A stretch of 50,715 nt of DNA from Xanthobacteraceae bacterium (lineage in GTDB: Bacteria; Pseudomonadota; Alphaproteobacteria; Rhizobiales; Xanthobacteraceae): NCBI GenBank assembly GCA_030038415.1, contig JASHOX010000206.1, positions 1-50,715 of the forward strand, in the 5' to 3' direction. The position numbers were made by a program, and so were the translations under genes. Each line of letters opens with the position of its first letter. Position 1 is the stretch's first letter. Below, piece after piece: positions 1 through 8,400 of the stretch. Below the pieces are notes generated by a model that was not told the origin of the DNA, did no database searches, and saw only the letters and a list, made by a program, of their open reading frames with translations.

Positions 1-86
1 CGATCTGGGGCTACATGCTGGCGCTCGTCATCGGCACCGTCATCGTCGCCGCAGTGCCGTGGCTGTCAGTCGGATTTTTGCGGTGA
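1..86 (+). CDS. C-terminal end of a membrane protein, possibly a TRAP transporter large permease (partial)
   Basis: Only the last 27 residues are present, read in the third frame from base 3 to a TGA at 84-86. They form one hydrophobic helix (WGYMLALVIGTVIVAAVPWL) ending a few residues before the stop. A final helix that stops close to the C-terminus with a proline near its end is typical of DctM-type TRAP large permeases, but so short a piece cannot prove the family. The gene begins upstream of the window. It converges on the acyl-CoA synthetase gene, with only 11 bases between the stops. Confidence 0.45.
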   Translation, partial: IWGYMLALVIGTVIVAAVPWLSVGFLR

Positions 87-97
87 GGGGGCCGCGG

Positions 98-1900
98 CTA
101 AAAGCGGATCAAGCCCTTCGCGATACGTGCGGCGAACGCGGCATCGAGCGGCATAAAAGCCTGCTTACCCGGATCGTCGACATAGAGCGGGTCGCGCACG
201 ATCGTGGGATCGAATCCCTCGCGCGCGAACTGGTTGTTCCTCGGCTTAAACGTCTCGGTCGCGTCGATGCGATCTGCCAGTCGCAGGAACAAAGGCCGCG
301 CATAAGCCGGCAGCCGGTGCGCAAGATGCGCGCGCAGGCCCACCAAATCGAGTTTCGCATGAGCTGCAATGGCGGCCATGCCTGCCTTGCCTTCGGTGCC
401 GGGAACCGCAACGCCATAAACGGTCGCCTCGCTGATGCCGGGGAATTCGATGAGCGCGGCCGCGACTTCAGACGTCGCCACATTTTCACCCTTCCAGCGA
501 AACGTGTCGCCGATCCGGTCGACGAAATAGTAGAAGCCGTGCTCGTCCATGCGCAGCAGATCGCCGGTGCGGTACCAGGCGTCACCGGCTTTGAAGACGT
601 TGCGCAGAATCTTCCGTTCCGTATCTGCGGCGCAGCTGTAGCCCTCGAATGCGCCGCTGCCGGCAACCGCCATGCCGATCCGGCCGATCGCTTCGCCGAT
701 TTCATTGGTCGTGCAGCGCATGGCGCGGCCTTGCGCATCGCGCGCCGGCTCGCCCGACACGGTATCGAATTTCACCAAGGCCAGCGGGAAGCGGTGCGAG
801 AGAAACGGCGGCACGCGACCGACGGCGCCGATTTTGCCTTCGACGTTGTAGAGCGAGACGTTACCCTCGGTCGCCGCGTAAAATTCCAGGATTTTCGGAA
901 TGGCGGAGCGCGACTGGAATTTCCGCCAGACGTCGGCGCGCAGCCCGTTGCCGCAAGCCAGCCGCAAGCGATGCTGCCGCTCGCGCGGATGTTTCGGCGC
1001 GTTGACGAGATAGCGGCAGAGTTCGCCGATATACTGGAACAGCGTGCAATCCCAGTCGACGATATCGTCCCAGAATTGGCTTGCCGAGAATTTCTCGCGC
1101 AGTACTACTGAACCGCCGCGTACCAACAATGCGCCGGTCGCGACCACGCCGCCGACCGAGTGATACATCGGCAGGCAGTCGTACATGCGGTCGTCCGGCC
1201 CGGCATTCATCAGGCCGGCGAACCAGAGGCTCCATTGCATGATGCGCCGGTGGCTGACATTGGCGGCCTTCGGCAGTCCCGTGGTGCCGGACGTGTAGAT
1301 CGTCAGCGCGCGGTCGGCGATCGTGGCGCCGCGGCGTTCCGCTTCGCTCAGCGGCGCCGGCGAAAATTGCTCGAGTTCGCGCTCAATCGGCGAATAGTCG
1401 CCATCGCCGAACGACCAGATTTTCGGTCGACTGGAAAGCGGCGCGGCGCGGTACTGTTCAACGCATTCGGCGGCGACGATGGCGTGAGCCGGCGCGACGA
1501 TGTCGATGCAATGCGCAAGCGACGGACCGCGCAATTGGGTGTTGATAAGCGACACCACTCCGCCGACCGCAGTGATGCCGAGCCACACTGCCATATAGTC
1601 CGGCCGGTTCGGCATCATCAGGCAAACCGTCTGGCCCTTGCCGAGCTTTTGCGCGAGCGCCCAGCGCGCATAGCGTCGGCTGCGCTCGACTAGCGCGCGA
1701 TAATTCAGCGTGCCGTGCGCGGAGATCAGGGCCGGAGCGTCGCCTTTGCTCTGCGCCATGTCCGCGATGGCGTCGAGCAGCAGGCGCCGCGGCTGGCCGG
1801 CAATCGGCGCGGTGGCCTCGAGCGCGCGCACCCAATCGCGCAGTGCGCCGTCCTTGCCGCGGCCATCGCGCGTCGGCCGATCCATCTCGACGAGGGTCAT
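98..1900 (-). CDS. FATP-type long-chain acyl-CoA synthetase (AMP-forming)
   Basis: Adenylate-forming enzyme of about 600 residues that should activate long or very long chain fatty acids to acyl-CoA with ATP. The AMP-binding signature YTSGTTGLPKA lies near residues 202-212, FYAATEGN near 341-348, the YRTGDL motif near 443-448, and FRWKGENVATSEV near 467-479. The last motif is characteristic of the FATP/very-long-chain acyl-CoA synthetase branch rather than plain FadD. An in-frame TTG at 1921 would add seven residues. The ATG at 1900 was preferred, though neither start has a strong Shine-Dalgarno sequence. The gene is divergent from metY, with about 200 bases between them. The substrate is not readable from the sequence. 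Confidence 0.9.
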   Translation of the reverse strand: MTLVEMDRPTRDGRGKDGALRDWVRALEATAPIAGQPRRLLLDAIADMAQSKGDAPALISAHGTLNYRALVERSRRYARWALAQKLGKGQTVCLMMPNRPDYMAVWLGITAVGGVVSLINTQLRGPSLAHCIDIVAPAHAIVAAECVEQYRAAPLSSRPKIWSFGDGDYSPIERELEQFSPAPLSEAERRGATIADRALTIYTSGTTGLPKAANVSHRRIMQWSLWFAGLMNAGPDDRMYDCLPMYHSVGGVVATGALLVRGGSVVLREKFSASQFWDDIVDWDCTLFQYIGELCRYLVNAPKHPRERQHRLRLACGNGLRADVWRKFQSRSAIPKILEFYAATEGNVSLYNVEGKIGAVGRVPPFLSHRFPLALVKFDTVSGEPARDAQGRAMRCTTNEIGEAIGRIGMAVAGSGAFEGYSCAADTERKILRNVFKAGDAWYRTGDLLRMDEHGFYYFVDRIGDTFRWKGENVATSEVAAALIEFPGISEATVYGVAVPGTEGKAGMAAIAAHAKLDLVGLRAHLAHRLPAYARPLFLRLADRIDATETFKPRNNQFAREGFDPTIVRDPLYVDDPGKQAFMPLDAAFAARIAKGLIRF

Positions 1901-2101
1901 GGTTTCAGCATCGCCCAACAAAGTGAATCTTTCGCTTCAACAACGCCTAAAATTTGAATGAAACTCGAACCCGCATGGCAAACAATTAACGTTATTCCTT
2001 CGAATTCGCCGCGGTCACGTTGTTCGCCTTTTCCAGCACCGATAAGAAACCCAATTGAGCTAGGGTCGCGGCAGGGTGGCGTGTTTCTGACGGCGGGAAG
2101 C

Positions 2102-3406
2102 ATGAAAAACGAGACTTTGGCCGTTCACGGCGGTTACGAATCCGATCCGACCACCAAGGCGGTCGCGGTTCCGATCTATCAGACCGTCGCCTACGAATTC
2201 GACAGCGCCGATCACGGCGCCGCTTTGTTCAATCTTGAAGTCGAGGGCCATCGCTACAGCCGCATCAGCAATCCGACGGTGGCCGTGCTGGAACGCCGCA
2301 TCGCGCTCCTTGAAGGCGGTGTCGATGCGCTGTGCGCGAGCACCGGCCAGGCGGCATTGAATTATGCGGTGATCAATCTCACCGCGATGGGCACCAATAT
2401 CGTCTCGGTGCCGCAGCTCTACGGTACGACCTATACGCTGTTCGGGCACATCCTGCCGAGCCAGGGCGTCACTGTGCGCTTCGCCGAATCCGACCGGCCG
2501 GAGACAATCGAAAAGCTTATCGACGAAAACACGCGCGGAATCTTCTGCGAAAGCGTCGGCAACCCGGCCGGCAACATCTGCGACATCGAAGCGCTGGCCA
2601 AGGTCGCTGCCCGCCACGGCGTTCCGCTCATTGTCGACAACACCGTCGCCACGCCGATCCTGCTCCGCCCGATCGACTACGGCGCCGATATCGTCGTGCA
2701 TTCGCTGACGAAATTTCTCGGTGGTCACGGCACCACGCTCGGCGGCGCCATCGTCGACGGCGGCAAATTTCCCTGGAAGAAACACGCCAAGCGGTTTCCG
2801 CAATTCAACGAGCCCGATGCGTCCTATCACGGCCTGATCTATGCGGATCACTTCGGCGACGCCGCCTATATCGCGCGCTGCCGCAGCGTCTATCAGCGCG
2901 CCACCGGCGCCGTGCTCTCCCCGCTCTCCGCCTTTCTGTTGCTGCAAGGCATTGAAACGGTCGCGCTGCGGGTCGACCGCCACGTCGAGAATGCGCGCCG
3001 CGCCGCCGAATATCTGCGCCAGCATCCGCAGGTCGCCTGGGTCAATTACACAGGCTTTACCGACAATCCCTACCACGCGCTGGCCGACAAATATCTCGGC
3101 GGGCGCGCCTGCTCGCTGCTGACCTTCGGCATCGTCGGCGGGCTCGAAGCCGGCAAGGCGTTTTACGACGCGCTGCGGCTGTTCAAGCGGCTGGTGAACA
3201 TGGGCGATGCCAAATCGCTCGCCTGCCATCCGGCCTCGACGACGCACCGCCAGATGTCCGCGGAGGAGCAGCGGCTCGCCGGCGTGCGGCCGGAGATGAT
3301 CCGGCTTTCCATCGGCATCGAGCACATCGACGACATCATCGCCGACCTCGATCAGGCGCTCGCGGCGTCGCAGTCGCCCCGCTCGGCTTTGATTGCAGCC
3401 GAGTAG
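2102..3406 (+). CDS. metY: O-acetylhomoserine/O-succinylhomoserine sulfhydrylase (MetY/MetZ type)
   Basis: PLP-dependent Cys/Met-metabolism enzyme of 434 residues that makes homocysteine (or cystathionine) from an activated homoserine. The N-terminus HGGYESDPTTKAVAVPIYQT, the RYSRISNPT motif (51-59) and the PLP lysine in SLTKFLGGHG (Lys204) fit the family, and the length matches MetY (about 430). The reading frame is open further upstream, but the ATG at 2102 follows a GGGAAG ribosome-binding site and starts at the conserved N-terminus. The next gene is a MetA homologue 22 bases downstream, so the pair probably supplies the acylated substrate and then sulfhydrylates it. The 180-base leader does not show the conserved elements of a SAM-II riboswitch that I can recognise. 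Confidence 0.93.
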   Translation: MKNETLAVHGGYESDPTTKAVAVPIYQTVAYEFDSADHGAALFNLEVEGHRYSRISNPTVAVLERRIALLEGGVDALCASTGQAALNYAVINLTAMGTNIVSVPQLYGTTYTLFGHILPSQGVTVRFAESDRPETIEKLIDENTRGIFCESVGNPAGNICDIEALAKVAARHGVPLIVDNTVATPILLRPIDYGADIVVHSLTKFLGGHGTTLGGAIVDGGKFPWKKHAKRFPQFNEPDASYHGLIYADHFGDAAYIARCRSVYQRATGAVLSPLSAFLLLQGIETVALRVDRHVENARRAAEYLRQHPQVAWVNYTGFTDNPYHALADKYLGGRACSLLTFGIVGGLEAGKAFYDALRLFKRLVNMGDAKSLACHPASTTHRQMSAEEQRLAGVRPEMIRLSIGIEHIDDIIADLDQALAASQSPRSALIAAE

Positions 3407-3428
3407 GAAGCCGCGGAGAAGGCCGCCC

Positions 3429-4490
3429 ATGCCGCTTTTCCTGGACTCCGGCCGGTCGGGATCGCAAGCCGAGCTTCATGCGGCGAACTGCATCACCATC
3501 GGCCTCGTCAACAATATGCCGGATGCGGCGCTTGAAACAACCGAGCGGCAGTTCACCGATCTGATCCGGGCGGCGACGCCGAATGTCGTCGTGCTGCTGA
3601 AGTTGTTCGCGTTGCCGGAACTGCCGCGCGGCGAAATCGCGCGCGCCGCGCTGGCCGGACGTTATCGCGACATTGCCGAGCTTTGGCAGACGCCGCTCGA
3701 CGGGTTGATCGTGACCGGCACCGAGCCGCGTGCCAAAAACCTGGCGGGCGAGCCGTACTGGGACACCTTGAGCAACATCGTCGACTGGGCGAAAGATCAT
3801 ACCGCCTCGACGATCTGGTCGTGTCTCGCCGCGCACGCGGCGGTGCTGCACAGCGACGGCGTCGAACGGCGCGCGCTTCCGCAGAAGCAATTCGGCGTCT
3901 TCGATTGCCGGCTCGCCGCCGATCATCCAATGACCGAGCATTTTCCGCAGCCGCTTTGGGTGCCGCATTCCCGCTACAACGACCTGCCGGAAGCGGCGCT
4001 GGTGGCTTGCGGCTACAAGATTCTCACCCGTTCAAATACCGCCGGCGTCGACGCATTCGCCAGGCAGGACGGCAGCTTCTTTTTGTTCTTCCAGGGCCAT
4101 CCGGAATATGAGGCCGATACGCTGTTGCGCGAATATCGCCGCGACGTCGCGCGCTTTCTCACCGGCGAGCGCGAGCATTATCCGCCGCCGGCGTTCGGTT
4201 ACTTCAGCGACGACGCGGCTGCTGCGGCCGAGGCATTTCGGGCGCGCGCGCTGCGCGACCGGCGCAGCGAGTTGATCGCCGAGTTTCCTAAATCCATGCT
4301 TGAAGCCGGACTGCAATGTCCCTGGCGCGCCGCGGCGCTCGGCACTTACGAGAAGTGGTGCGCCTATCTGAGCGCCCGGAAGGCGGAGCGGCGGACGGTC
4401 GCCGCGCCATCGCCGGGAGTGCGGCTGCGCCGGACCTGGCGCGATTGGCCGCTCGGCACCCGGACGCCGGCCGGCAGTCCGGCGCGGTAA
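3429..4490 (+). CDS. metA: Homoserine O-acyltransferase, divergent MetA/HTS family
   Basis: Class I glutamine-amidotransferase-like homoserine O-succinyl- or O-acetyltransferase of 353 residues (E. coli MetA has 309). Family landmarks are NNMPDAALETTERQF (28-42), VTGTEPRAKNL (95-105), the nucleophile Cys132 in STIWSCLAAHA, PHSRYNDLP (179-187), and His224/Glu226 in GHPEYE completing the triad. The VTGTEPRA and SCLAAHA variants differ from the E. coli forms (VTGAP, CWAVQA), placing it in a separate clade, and about 40 extra residues extend the C-terminus. A GGAGAAGG sequence precedes the ATG at 3429; the upstream extension of the frame overlaps metY and was dropped. Whether it uses succinyl-CoA or acetyl-CoA cannot be decided here; the metY neighbour fits either. 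Confidence 0.85.
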   Translation: MPLFLDSGRSGSQAELHAANCITIGLVNNMPDAALETTERQFTDLIRAATPNVVVLLKLFALPELPRGEIARAALAGRYRDIAELWQTPLDGLIVTGTEPRAKNLAGEPYWDTLSNIVDWAKDHTASTIWSCLAAHAAVLHSDGVERRALPQKQFGVFDCRLAADHPMTEHFPQPLWVPHSRYNDLPEAALVACGYKILTRSNTAGVDAFARQDGSFFLFFQGHPEYEADTLLREYRRDVARFLTGEREHYPPPAFGYFSDDAAAAAEAFRARALRDRRSELIAEFPKSMLEAGLQCPWRAAALGTYEKWCAYLSARKAERRTVAAPSPGVRLRRTWRDWPLGTRTPAGSPAR

Positions 4491-4572
4491 GCGGCCATCA
4501 AAGCCGCAGAATTTACGCTTTCTTCGCCAGTGCCGCCGTCTAATGGTGCGCGAAAATACTCCGGAGACTGCC

Positions 4573-5055
4573 GTGCCCCATCCCGTCGTATTTGCCGTTC
4601 CCGCCGACGTCGAGCTTCATCCCGCGCCCATTCCGGCGCATTGGATCACCGAAGGCAATCCGCAGGCGCGATCGAAGCGTTTGGGCACCAGTGCCGACGG
4701 CACCGCCTCGATCATGGCGTGGTCGTGCACGCCCGGCCGCTTCACCTGGCGCTACAGTGTCGACGAGGTCATTCACATCATCTCGGGCGAGATTTTCGTT
4801 ACCGACGACAAAGGCCAGCGCCGCCGCCTCGGTCCGGGCGACATGGTGTTCTTTCCCGCCGGCAGCGTCAGCGACTGGCACGTGACCCAAGAGGTGCGGA
4901 AATTCGCGGTGTGTCGGCACAGCATGCCGCGTCCGCTCGGTTTTGCGCTGCGCGCCTGGAACAAGCTCGCTGCCATGCTCGGCGGGACGGGCGAAGCCTC
5001 CGATCCGCTGCAAAGCCGGCCCGGCGTCGTCGTCGATCGCGTCACCGCCGCCTAG
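4573..5055 (+). CDS. Cupin-domain protein (EutQ-like/DUF861 type)
   Basis: Small single-domain cupin of about 160 residues. The first cupin motif region reads SVDEVIHIISGE and the second LGPGDMVFFPAG. A Trp-rich approach strand (MAWSCTPGRFTW) resembles the DUF861/EutQ-like group. No catalytic function can be assigned. The GTG at 4573 has a clean GGAG six bases upstream and was chosen; an in-frame ATG at 4543 without a visible ribosome-binding site would add ten residues. A second cupin gene follows after 15 bases, so the two are probably co-transcribed. Confidence 0.75.
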   Translation: MPHPVVFAVPADVELHPAPIPAHWITEGNPQARSKRLGTSADGTASIMAWSCTPGRFTWRYSVDEVIHIISGEIFVTDDKGQRRRLGPGDMVFFPAGSVSDWHVTQEVRKFAVCRHSMPRPLGFALRAWNKLAAMLGGTGEASDPLQSRPGVVVDRVTAA

Positions 5056-5070
5056 ACCGCAGGCGCGACC

Positions 5071-5571
5071 ATGGCCCGCACGCCGATCCGCCGTGTCATC
5101 ACCGGTCACGACGCAAAGACCAACATTGCGAAAGTCATCCTCGACGGCCCGGCGCGCAATACCAAGACACCGCGCGACGGCGTCGCCTCGACGCTGATGT
5201 GGTGCACCGACCAGATGCCCGCCGATATTGCAGTCGGCGAGGGCGTCGAGGACATGGGCGCGCGCATCCTCGGCACCGCGCCGCCGGAAAACGGCTCGCG
5301 CTTCATCGTCATGGAATTCGCCCCCGGCGTCGTTTCCGAAATGCATCGCACCGAGACCGTCGACTACATCGTGGTGCTGTCCGGCGAGATCGACATGGAC
5401 ATGGATCAGTCGAGCGTGAAACTTCGCGCCGGCGACGTCATGGTTCAGCGCGGCACCAATCACGCCTGGGTCAATCGTAGCGATGCGGTAGCGCGTCTTG
5501 CCATCGTGCTGCTTGACGCCAAACCGCTCGGCATCGGCCATCCGCGCCTGCGCGGCCAGCAGGCGCGTTGA
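5071..5571 (+). CDS. Cupin-domain protein
   Basis: A 166-residue cupin. The metal-motif region SEMHRTETVDYIVVLSGEID is followed by LRAGDVMVQRGTNHAW, giving the usual His/Glu and downstream His pattern of a metal-binding beta barrel. The N-terminal part (ITGHDAKTNIAKVILDGP) resembles cupins often annotated near dioxygenases and decarboxylases, but no substrate is evident. It sits directly after another cupin and its stop touches the stop of the convergent MBL-fold gene, leaving no intergenic base. Confidence 0.8.
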   Translation: MARTPIRRVITGHDAKTNIAKVILDGPARNTKTPRDGVASTLMWCTDQMPADIAVGEGVEDMGARILGTAPPENGSRFIVMEFAPGVVSEMHRTETVDYIVVLSGEIDMDMDQSSVKLRAGDVMVQRGTNHAWVNRSDAVARLAIVLLDAKPLGIGHPRLRGQQAR

Positions 5572-6663
5572 TCATAACGGCACCGTCTCATCCATCGTCA
5601 CGCCCGTCGGCGCGAGCGCGGCGGCGAGCGCAGGAAGCTTGGCGCGGTCGCAGAAGGCCGGGATCACCGTTTTTGCCTCTATCGCGCGCACCAGCGCCAC
5701 GGTATCGGACAGTAACGGATGGACGTTCCAGCGCACGGTTTGCGCGCGGCCGCTTTTGGTCAGCCGCTCCGCCGGCGTGGTTGGATTGACATAGCCGGTA
5801 AACAGGATCGTCACCTCGGGCGAGTTTTCGAATTGCGGAAGCAGCCGCGCGGTCGCCCCTGAGGTGCCGTCGGCGGAGGCGGCGAGCATCACGCCGCGCG
5901 CGCCGTCGATCGGCTTGACGATAGCGGCGAGCCGCCGGATGTCGTCGCCGACGCTTGGGCGCAGCGAAATGGCGTCGCCGTCACCGAGTCGGTGCAGCGC
6001 TTTTTGCATGGCGTCATCGACATAAACGTCCTCGAGACCGTGGCGCATCAGTTCGAGCGCAATCTCCGGACCGCGGCCGTTGGCGGGCACCGGCAGCAAC
6101 AGCGGGCCGCGTTCCACAAATTGGGCAAGGTTCCGCCAGCACTCCGCCAGCGGCTTCTGGTAGTCGGCATAGGAGCAATCGATCAGCGCGGTCGCCGCCG
6201 GCTTTGCCGGCGGGTCGTAGGCATAGAGCGCCGATTCCGTCGAATAGTCCCCGGTGTAGAGCAAGCCGCCCGCGATCCCGAAGTGCAGCCAGACGCCGCC
6301 CGGCGCATGGCCGTTGCGGCCGGTCGCGACCGCAATGCCGAGCACGTCGGCCGTGCCGCCGACCGGCAACGGCTGCGCAGCGATGGTTTTCGGCAAATCG
6401 CGGGCGACAATGTTCGTGGCGTAGACCGGCGGATCGCCGATTTCGGGCAATAGCGACAGGCCGCCGACATGGTCTCTGTGCCCATGGCTCAAGATCAGCG
6501 CATCGACGCGGCCGATTCCGGAGACGGGCGGCAGAAGTCCCGGCGGCGGCCCCTCGCCGAGGTCGAGCACAATTCGCCGTCCGCCAGCCTCAAGCAGAAA
6601 GCACGCCGGCCCTTTTTTGCCGACGCCCGACAGAAGCCGCAGAGTGGCCGACCCTTTATTCAT
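5572..6663 (-). CDS. MBL-fold metallohydrolase
   Basis: Metallo-beta-lactamase-fold hydrolase of 363 residues. The zinc motif HGHRDH is at residues 60-65, after a typical first strand pair (RRIVLDLGEGP). A second His/Asp set is visible in GRNGHAPGG and LLYTGDYS. The length and the C-terminal part (ILFTGYVNPTTPAERL) recall the RNase J/CPSF-like or exonuclease-type branch, but no beta-CASP motif can be claimed. The ATG at 6663 has a weak GGGA upstream. The substrate is unknown. The gene converges on the cupin pair. Confidence 0.85.
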   Translation of the reverse strand: MNKGSATLRLLSGVGKKGPACFLLEAGGRRIVLDLGEGPPPGLLPPVSGIGRVDALILSHGHRDHVGGLSLLPEIGDPPVYATNIVARDLPKTIAAQPLPVGGTADVLGIAVATGRNGHAPGGVWLHFGIAGGLLYTGDYSTESALYAYDPPAKPAATALIDCSYADYQKPLAECWRNLAQFVERGPLLLPVPANGRGPEIALELMRHGLEDVYVDDAMQKALHRLGDGDAISLRPSVGDDIRRLAAIVKPIDGARGVMLAASADGTSGATARLLPQFENSPEVTILFTGYVNPTTPAERLTKSGRAQTVRWNVHPLLSDTVALVRAIEAKTVIPAFCDRAKLPALAAALAPTGVTMDETVPL

Positions 6664-6750
6664 TATGTTTCAATCCCATATTCGGGGGCGGCCGGGCGCG
6701 GCAAGATTGACAACCGCCTGGGCCAACTTTAAGCAACGGCCAGCATCCAG

Positions 6751-6819
6751 GCATGATCCCGAAAAGGCCTGCCCCGGACGTGATCCGGGGTGGATACCGG
6801 TTTTCGGATAAGATCATGC
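6751..6819. repeat. 69-bp dispersed palindromic repeat (RIME-like), upstream of rpmJ
   Basis: The element is bounded by the perfect inverted ends gcatgatc (6751-6758) and gatcatgc (6812-6819). An inner perfect hairpin has ccccgga (6772-6778) pairing with tccgggg (6784-6790) across a five-base loop. The same ends at the same 69-base spacing recur at 16548-16616, and a one-ended copy begins at 50023. Elements of this kind are scattered through intergenic regions of Hyphomicrobiales genomes. Confidence 0.85.
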
Positions 6820-6838
6820 GGAAAAGAGTATAGCTGCC

Positions 6839-6964
6839 ATGAAAGTCCGTAATTCATTGAAATCCTTGCGCGGCCGCCACCGTGACAATCGTCTGGTCCG
6901 CCGCAAGGGCCGCGTCTACGTCATCAACAAGACGCAGCGCCGCTTCAAGGCGCGGCAAGGGTAG
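6839..6964 (+). CDS. rpmJ: 50S ribosomal protein bL36 (cysteine-free form)
   Basis: A 41-residue, strongly basic protein: it begins [16 protein letters not shown] and ends in RRFKARQG, the standard bL36 frame. The CxxC/CxxxxH zinc-ribbon ligands of classical bL36 are absent, as is normal for the C-minus form found in alphaproteobacteria. It is part of the large ribosomal subunit. The gene stands alone, about 20 bases after a palindromic repeat, and is not linked to a ribosomal-protein operon. Confidence 0.95.
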   Translation: MKVRNSLKSLRGRHRDNRLVRRKGRVYVINKTQRRFKARQG

Positions 6965-7065
6965 CTGGCTAAAACTCGCCTCTGCCCATTTCCGCCGCAT
7001 TCATCCCGCCTGATTGAGCAGTTTTACGGCTTGCCGCGTCGCGGCGGGCGAATAGACTCTTGTTT

Positions 7066-7680
7066 ATGAAGCTGCGATTCCCGATCCTTCTCGCCGCCGC
7101 GATGCTTACGGCGCCGGCCGCTGTGCCCGCGTTAGCCCAAAGCCCGGAGGACATGTTGTCGCCGCCGAGCGACTTGGCGCGCCCCGAGCACGGCGAACCT
7201 GACTACAGTCTCGATACCCTGTTCAGCGCGTTGAAGATCGCGCCGGATACGGATAGCGCCAAGGCCATCGAGAATCGCATTTGGGAAGCCTGGATCGAAT
7301 CCGGCAGCGACACCTGCGATCTGTTAATGACCCGGGTGAAGGACGCGATCGAGGAGAAGGATTACGATCTCGCCATCCGGCTGCTCAATTCCATCATCGC
7401 TATTCGGCCGGGTTATGTCGAAGCCTGGAACCAGCGCGCCACGGTCTATTATCTCAAGGACGATTACGCCCGCGCCATTGCCGACATCGCCGAGGTGCTG
7501 GCGCGCGAGCCGCGCCAATTCGGCGCGCTGGCCGGGCTCGGAATGATGCTGCAGGACATCGGCGACGACAAGGATGCGCTCGACGCCTACCGCAGGGCGC
7601 TCGCCATCGATCCTCACCTGGAAAACATCCCCGACGCCGTCAAGACGCTGACCGAGAAGGTCGAGGGCCGCGATATCTGA
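7066..7680 (+). CDS. Exported TPR-repeat protein
   Basis: A 204-residue protein with an N-terminal signal peptide (MKLRFPILLAAAMLTAPA, predicted cleavage after ALA about residue 24). Two or three tetratricopeptide repeats occupy roughly residues 100-190; motifs such as YVEAWNQRATVYYLKDDYARAI and DALDAYRRALAIDPHL show the alternating TPR pattern. TPR domains mediate protein-protein contacts, so a periplasmic scaffold role is likely, with an unknown partner. The ATG at 7066 is preferred over a TTG two codons upstream. Similar proteins are common in Hyphomicrobiales. Confidence 0.85.
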   Translation: MKLRFPILLAAAMLTAPAAVPALAQSPEDMLSPPSDLARPEHGEPDYSLDTLFSALKIAPDTDSAKAIENRIWEAWIESGSDTCDLLMTRVKDAIEEKDYDLAIRLLNSIIAIRPGYVEAWNQRATVYYLKDDYARAIADIAEVLAREPRQFGALAGLGMMLQDIGDDKDALDAYRRALAIDPHLENIPDAVKTLTEKVEGRDI

Positions 7681-7691
7681 GCTCTTTCGTC

Positions 7692-7786
7692 ATTGCCGGG
7701 CTTGACCCGGCAATCCAACTATTAAACGCATAAGATGGATTCCCGGGTCTCGGCGCTTCGCGCCGGCCCGGTGATGGCGCGGCGGG
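7692..7786. repeat. Intergenic inverted-repeat element (ccggcaat type)
   Basis: A perfect 9-base stem, attgccggg (7692-7700) with cccggcaat (7706-7714), closes a cttga loop. A degenerate second arm follows at about 7737-7786 (ggattcccgggtctcgg). It occupies most of the gap between the TPR gene and the NTF2-like gene. It belongs to the same broad class as the stems at 20704-20724 and 28843-28924. Confidence 0.6.
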
Positions 7787-7797
7787 GGGGGATTTGG

Positions 7798-8400
7798 ATG
7801 ACCATCGACGACGACAAACGTACCATCCGCGAACTGGTGGAAAACTGGGCGGTGTGGCGCGACGCGCGGCTGTGGGACCGCTTCCGCACCGTGTGGCACC
7901 CGGAAGGCCGCATGTGGGCGACCTGGTTTCAGGGCACGTTCGAGGAATTCATCAAAGGCAATGACGAAGGCTGGAAGCGCGGCGTGCGCATCCTGCATTT
8001 TCTCGGCGGCAGCGCGATCGACGTCGCGGACCATCGCGCCATCGCCCAGACCAAGATGACGATTTCGCAGCGCGCGCCGGTCGACGGCGTGGTCTGCGAC
8101 GTGGTCTGCACCGGGCGATTTTACGATTTCTTCGAGAAGCGCAACGGGCATTGGGGGCTGGTCTTGAAACGGCTTGTCTACGAGAAGGATCGGCTCGATC
8201 CCGTCGATCCGGCGGCGAAACTCGTCCTCGACCAAGATCTGCTCAAGCAATTTCCGGAAGGCTATCGCCACCTCGCTTATCTGCAGAGCAAAATCGGCTA
8301 CAAGGTGAAAATGGACATGCCGGGCCTCGAAGGTCCCGACCTCGACGCGCTCTACGCTCAGGGCGCGCGCTGGCTGAATGGCGAGACGATCCAAACCTAA
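7798..8400 (+). CDS. NTF2-like / SnoaL-fold protein
   Basis: A 200-residue protein whose first 130 residues have the SnoaL/NTF2-like pattern: an N-terminal helix (IRELVENWAVWRDARLWDRF), a Trp-rich strand (TVWHPEGRMWATWFQGTFEEFI), and paired strands VVCTGRFYDFFEKRNGHW. This cone-shaped fold is used by small hydrolases, isomerases and binding proteins, so a catalytic role is possible but not shown. The ATG at 7798 lies just after a G-rich stretch (ggggggg) that can act as a ribosome-binding site. The stop is immediately followed by the next ATG, suggesting co-translation with the alpha/beta hydrolase. Confidence 0.75.
   Translation: MTIDDDKRTIRELVENWAVWRDARLWDRFRTVWHPEGRMWATWFQGTFEEFIKGNDEGWKRGVRILHFLGGSAIDVADHRAIAQTKMTISQRAPVDGVVCDVVCTGRFYDFFEKRNGHWGLVLKRLVYEKDRLDPVDPAAKLVLDQDLLKQFPEGYRHLAYLQSKIGYKVKMDMPGLEGPDLDALYAQGARWLNGETIQT

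Noticed and set aside
1922..2101. Possible SAM-responsive riboswitch before metY
   Set aside because: The conserved SAM-II core and its AAAGG-type 3' element could not be found in the leader.
2060..3430. A 456-residue open frame on the minus strand opposite metY
   Set aside because: It is the antisense shadow of a well-supported PLP enzyme gene; the composition is Arg/Ala/Gly-rich without family motifs.
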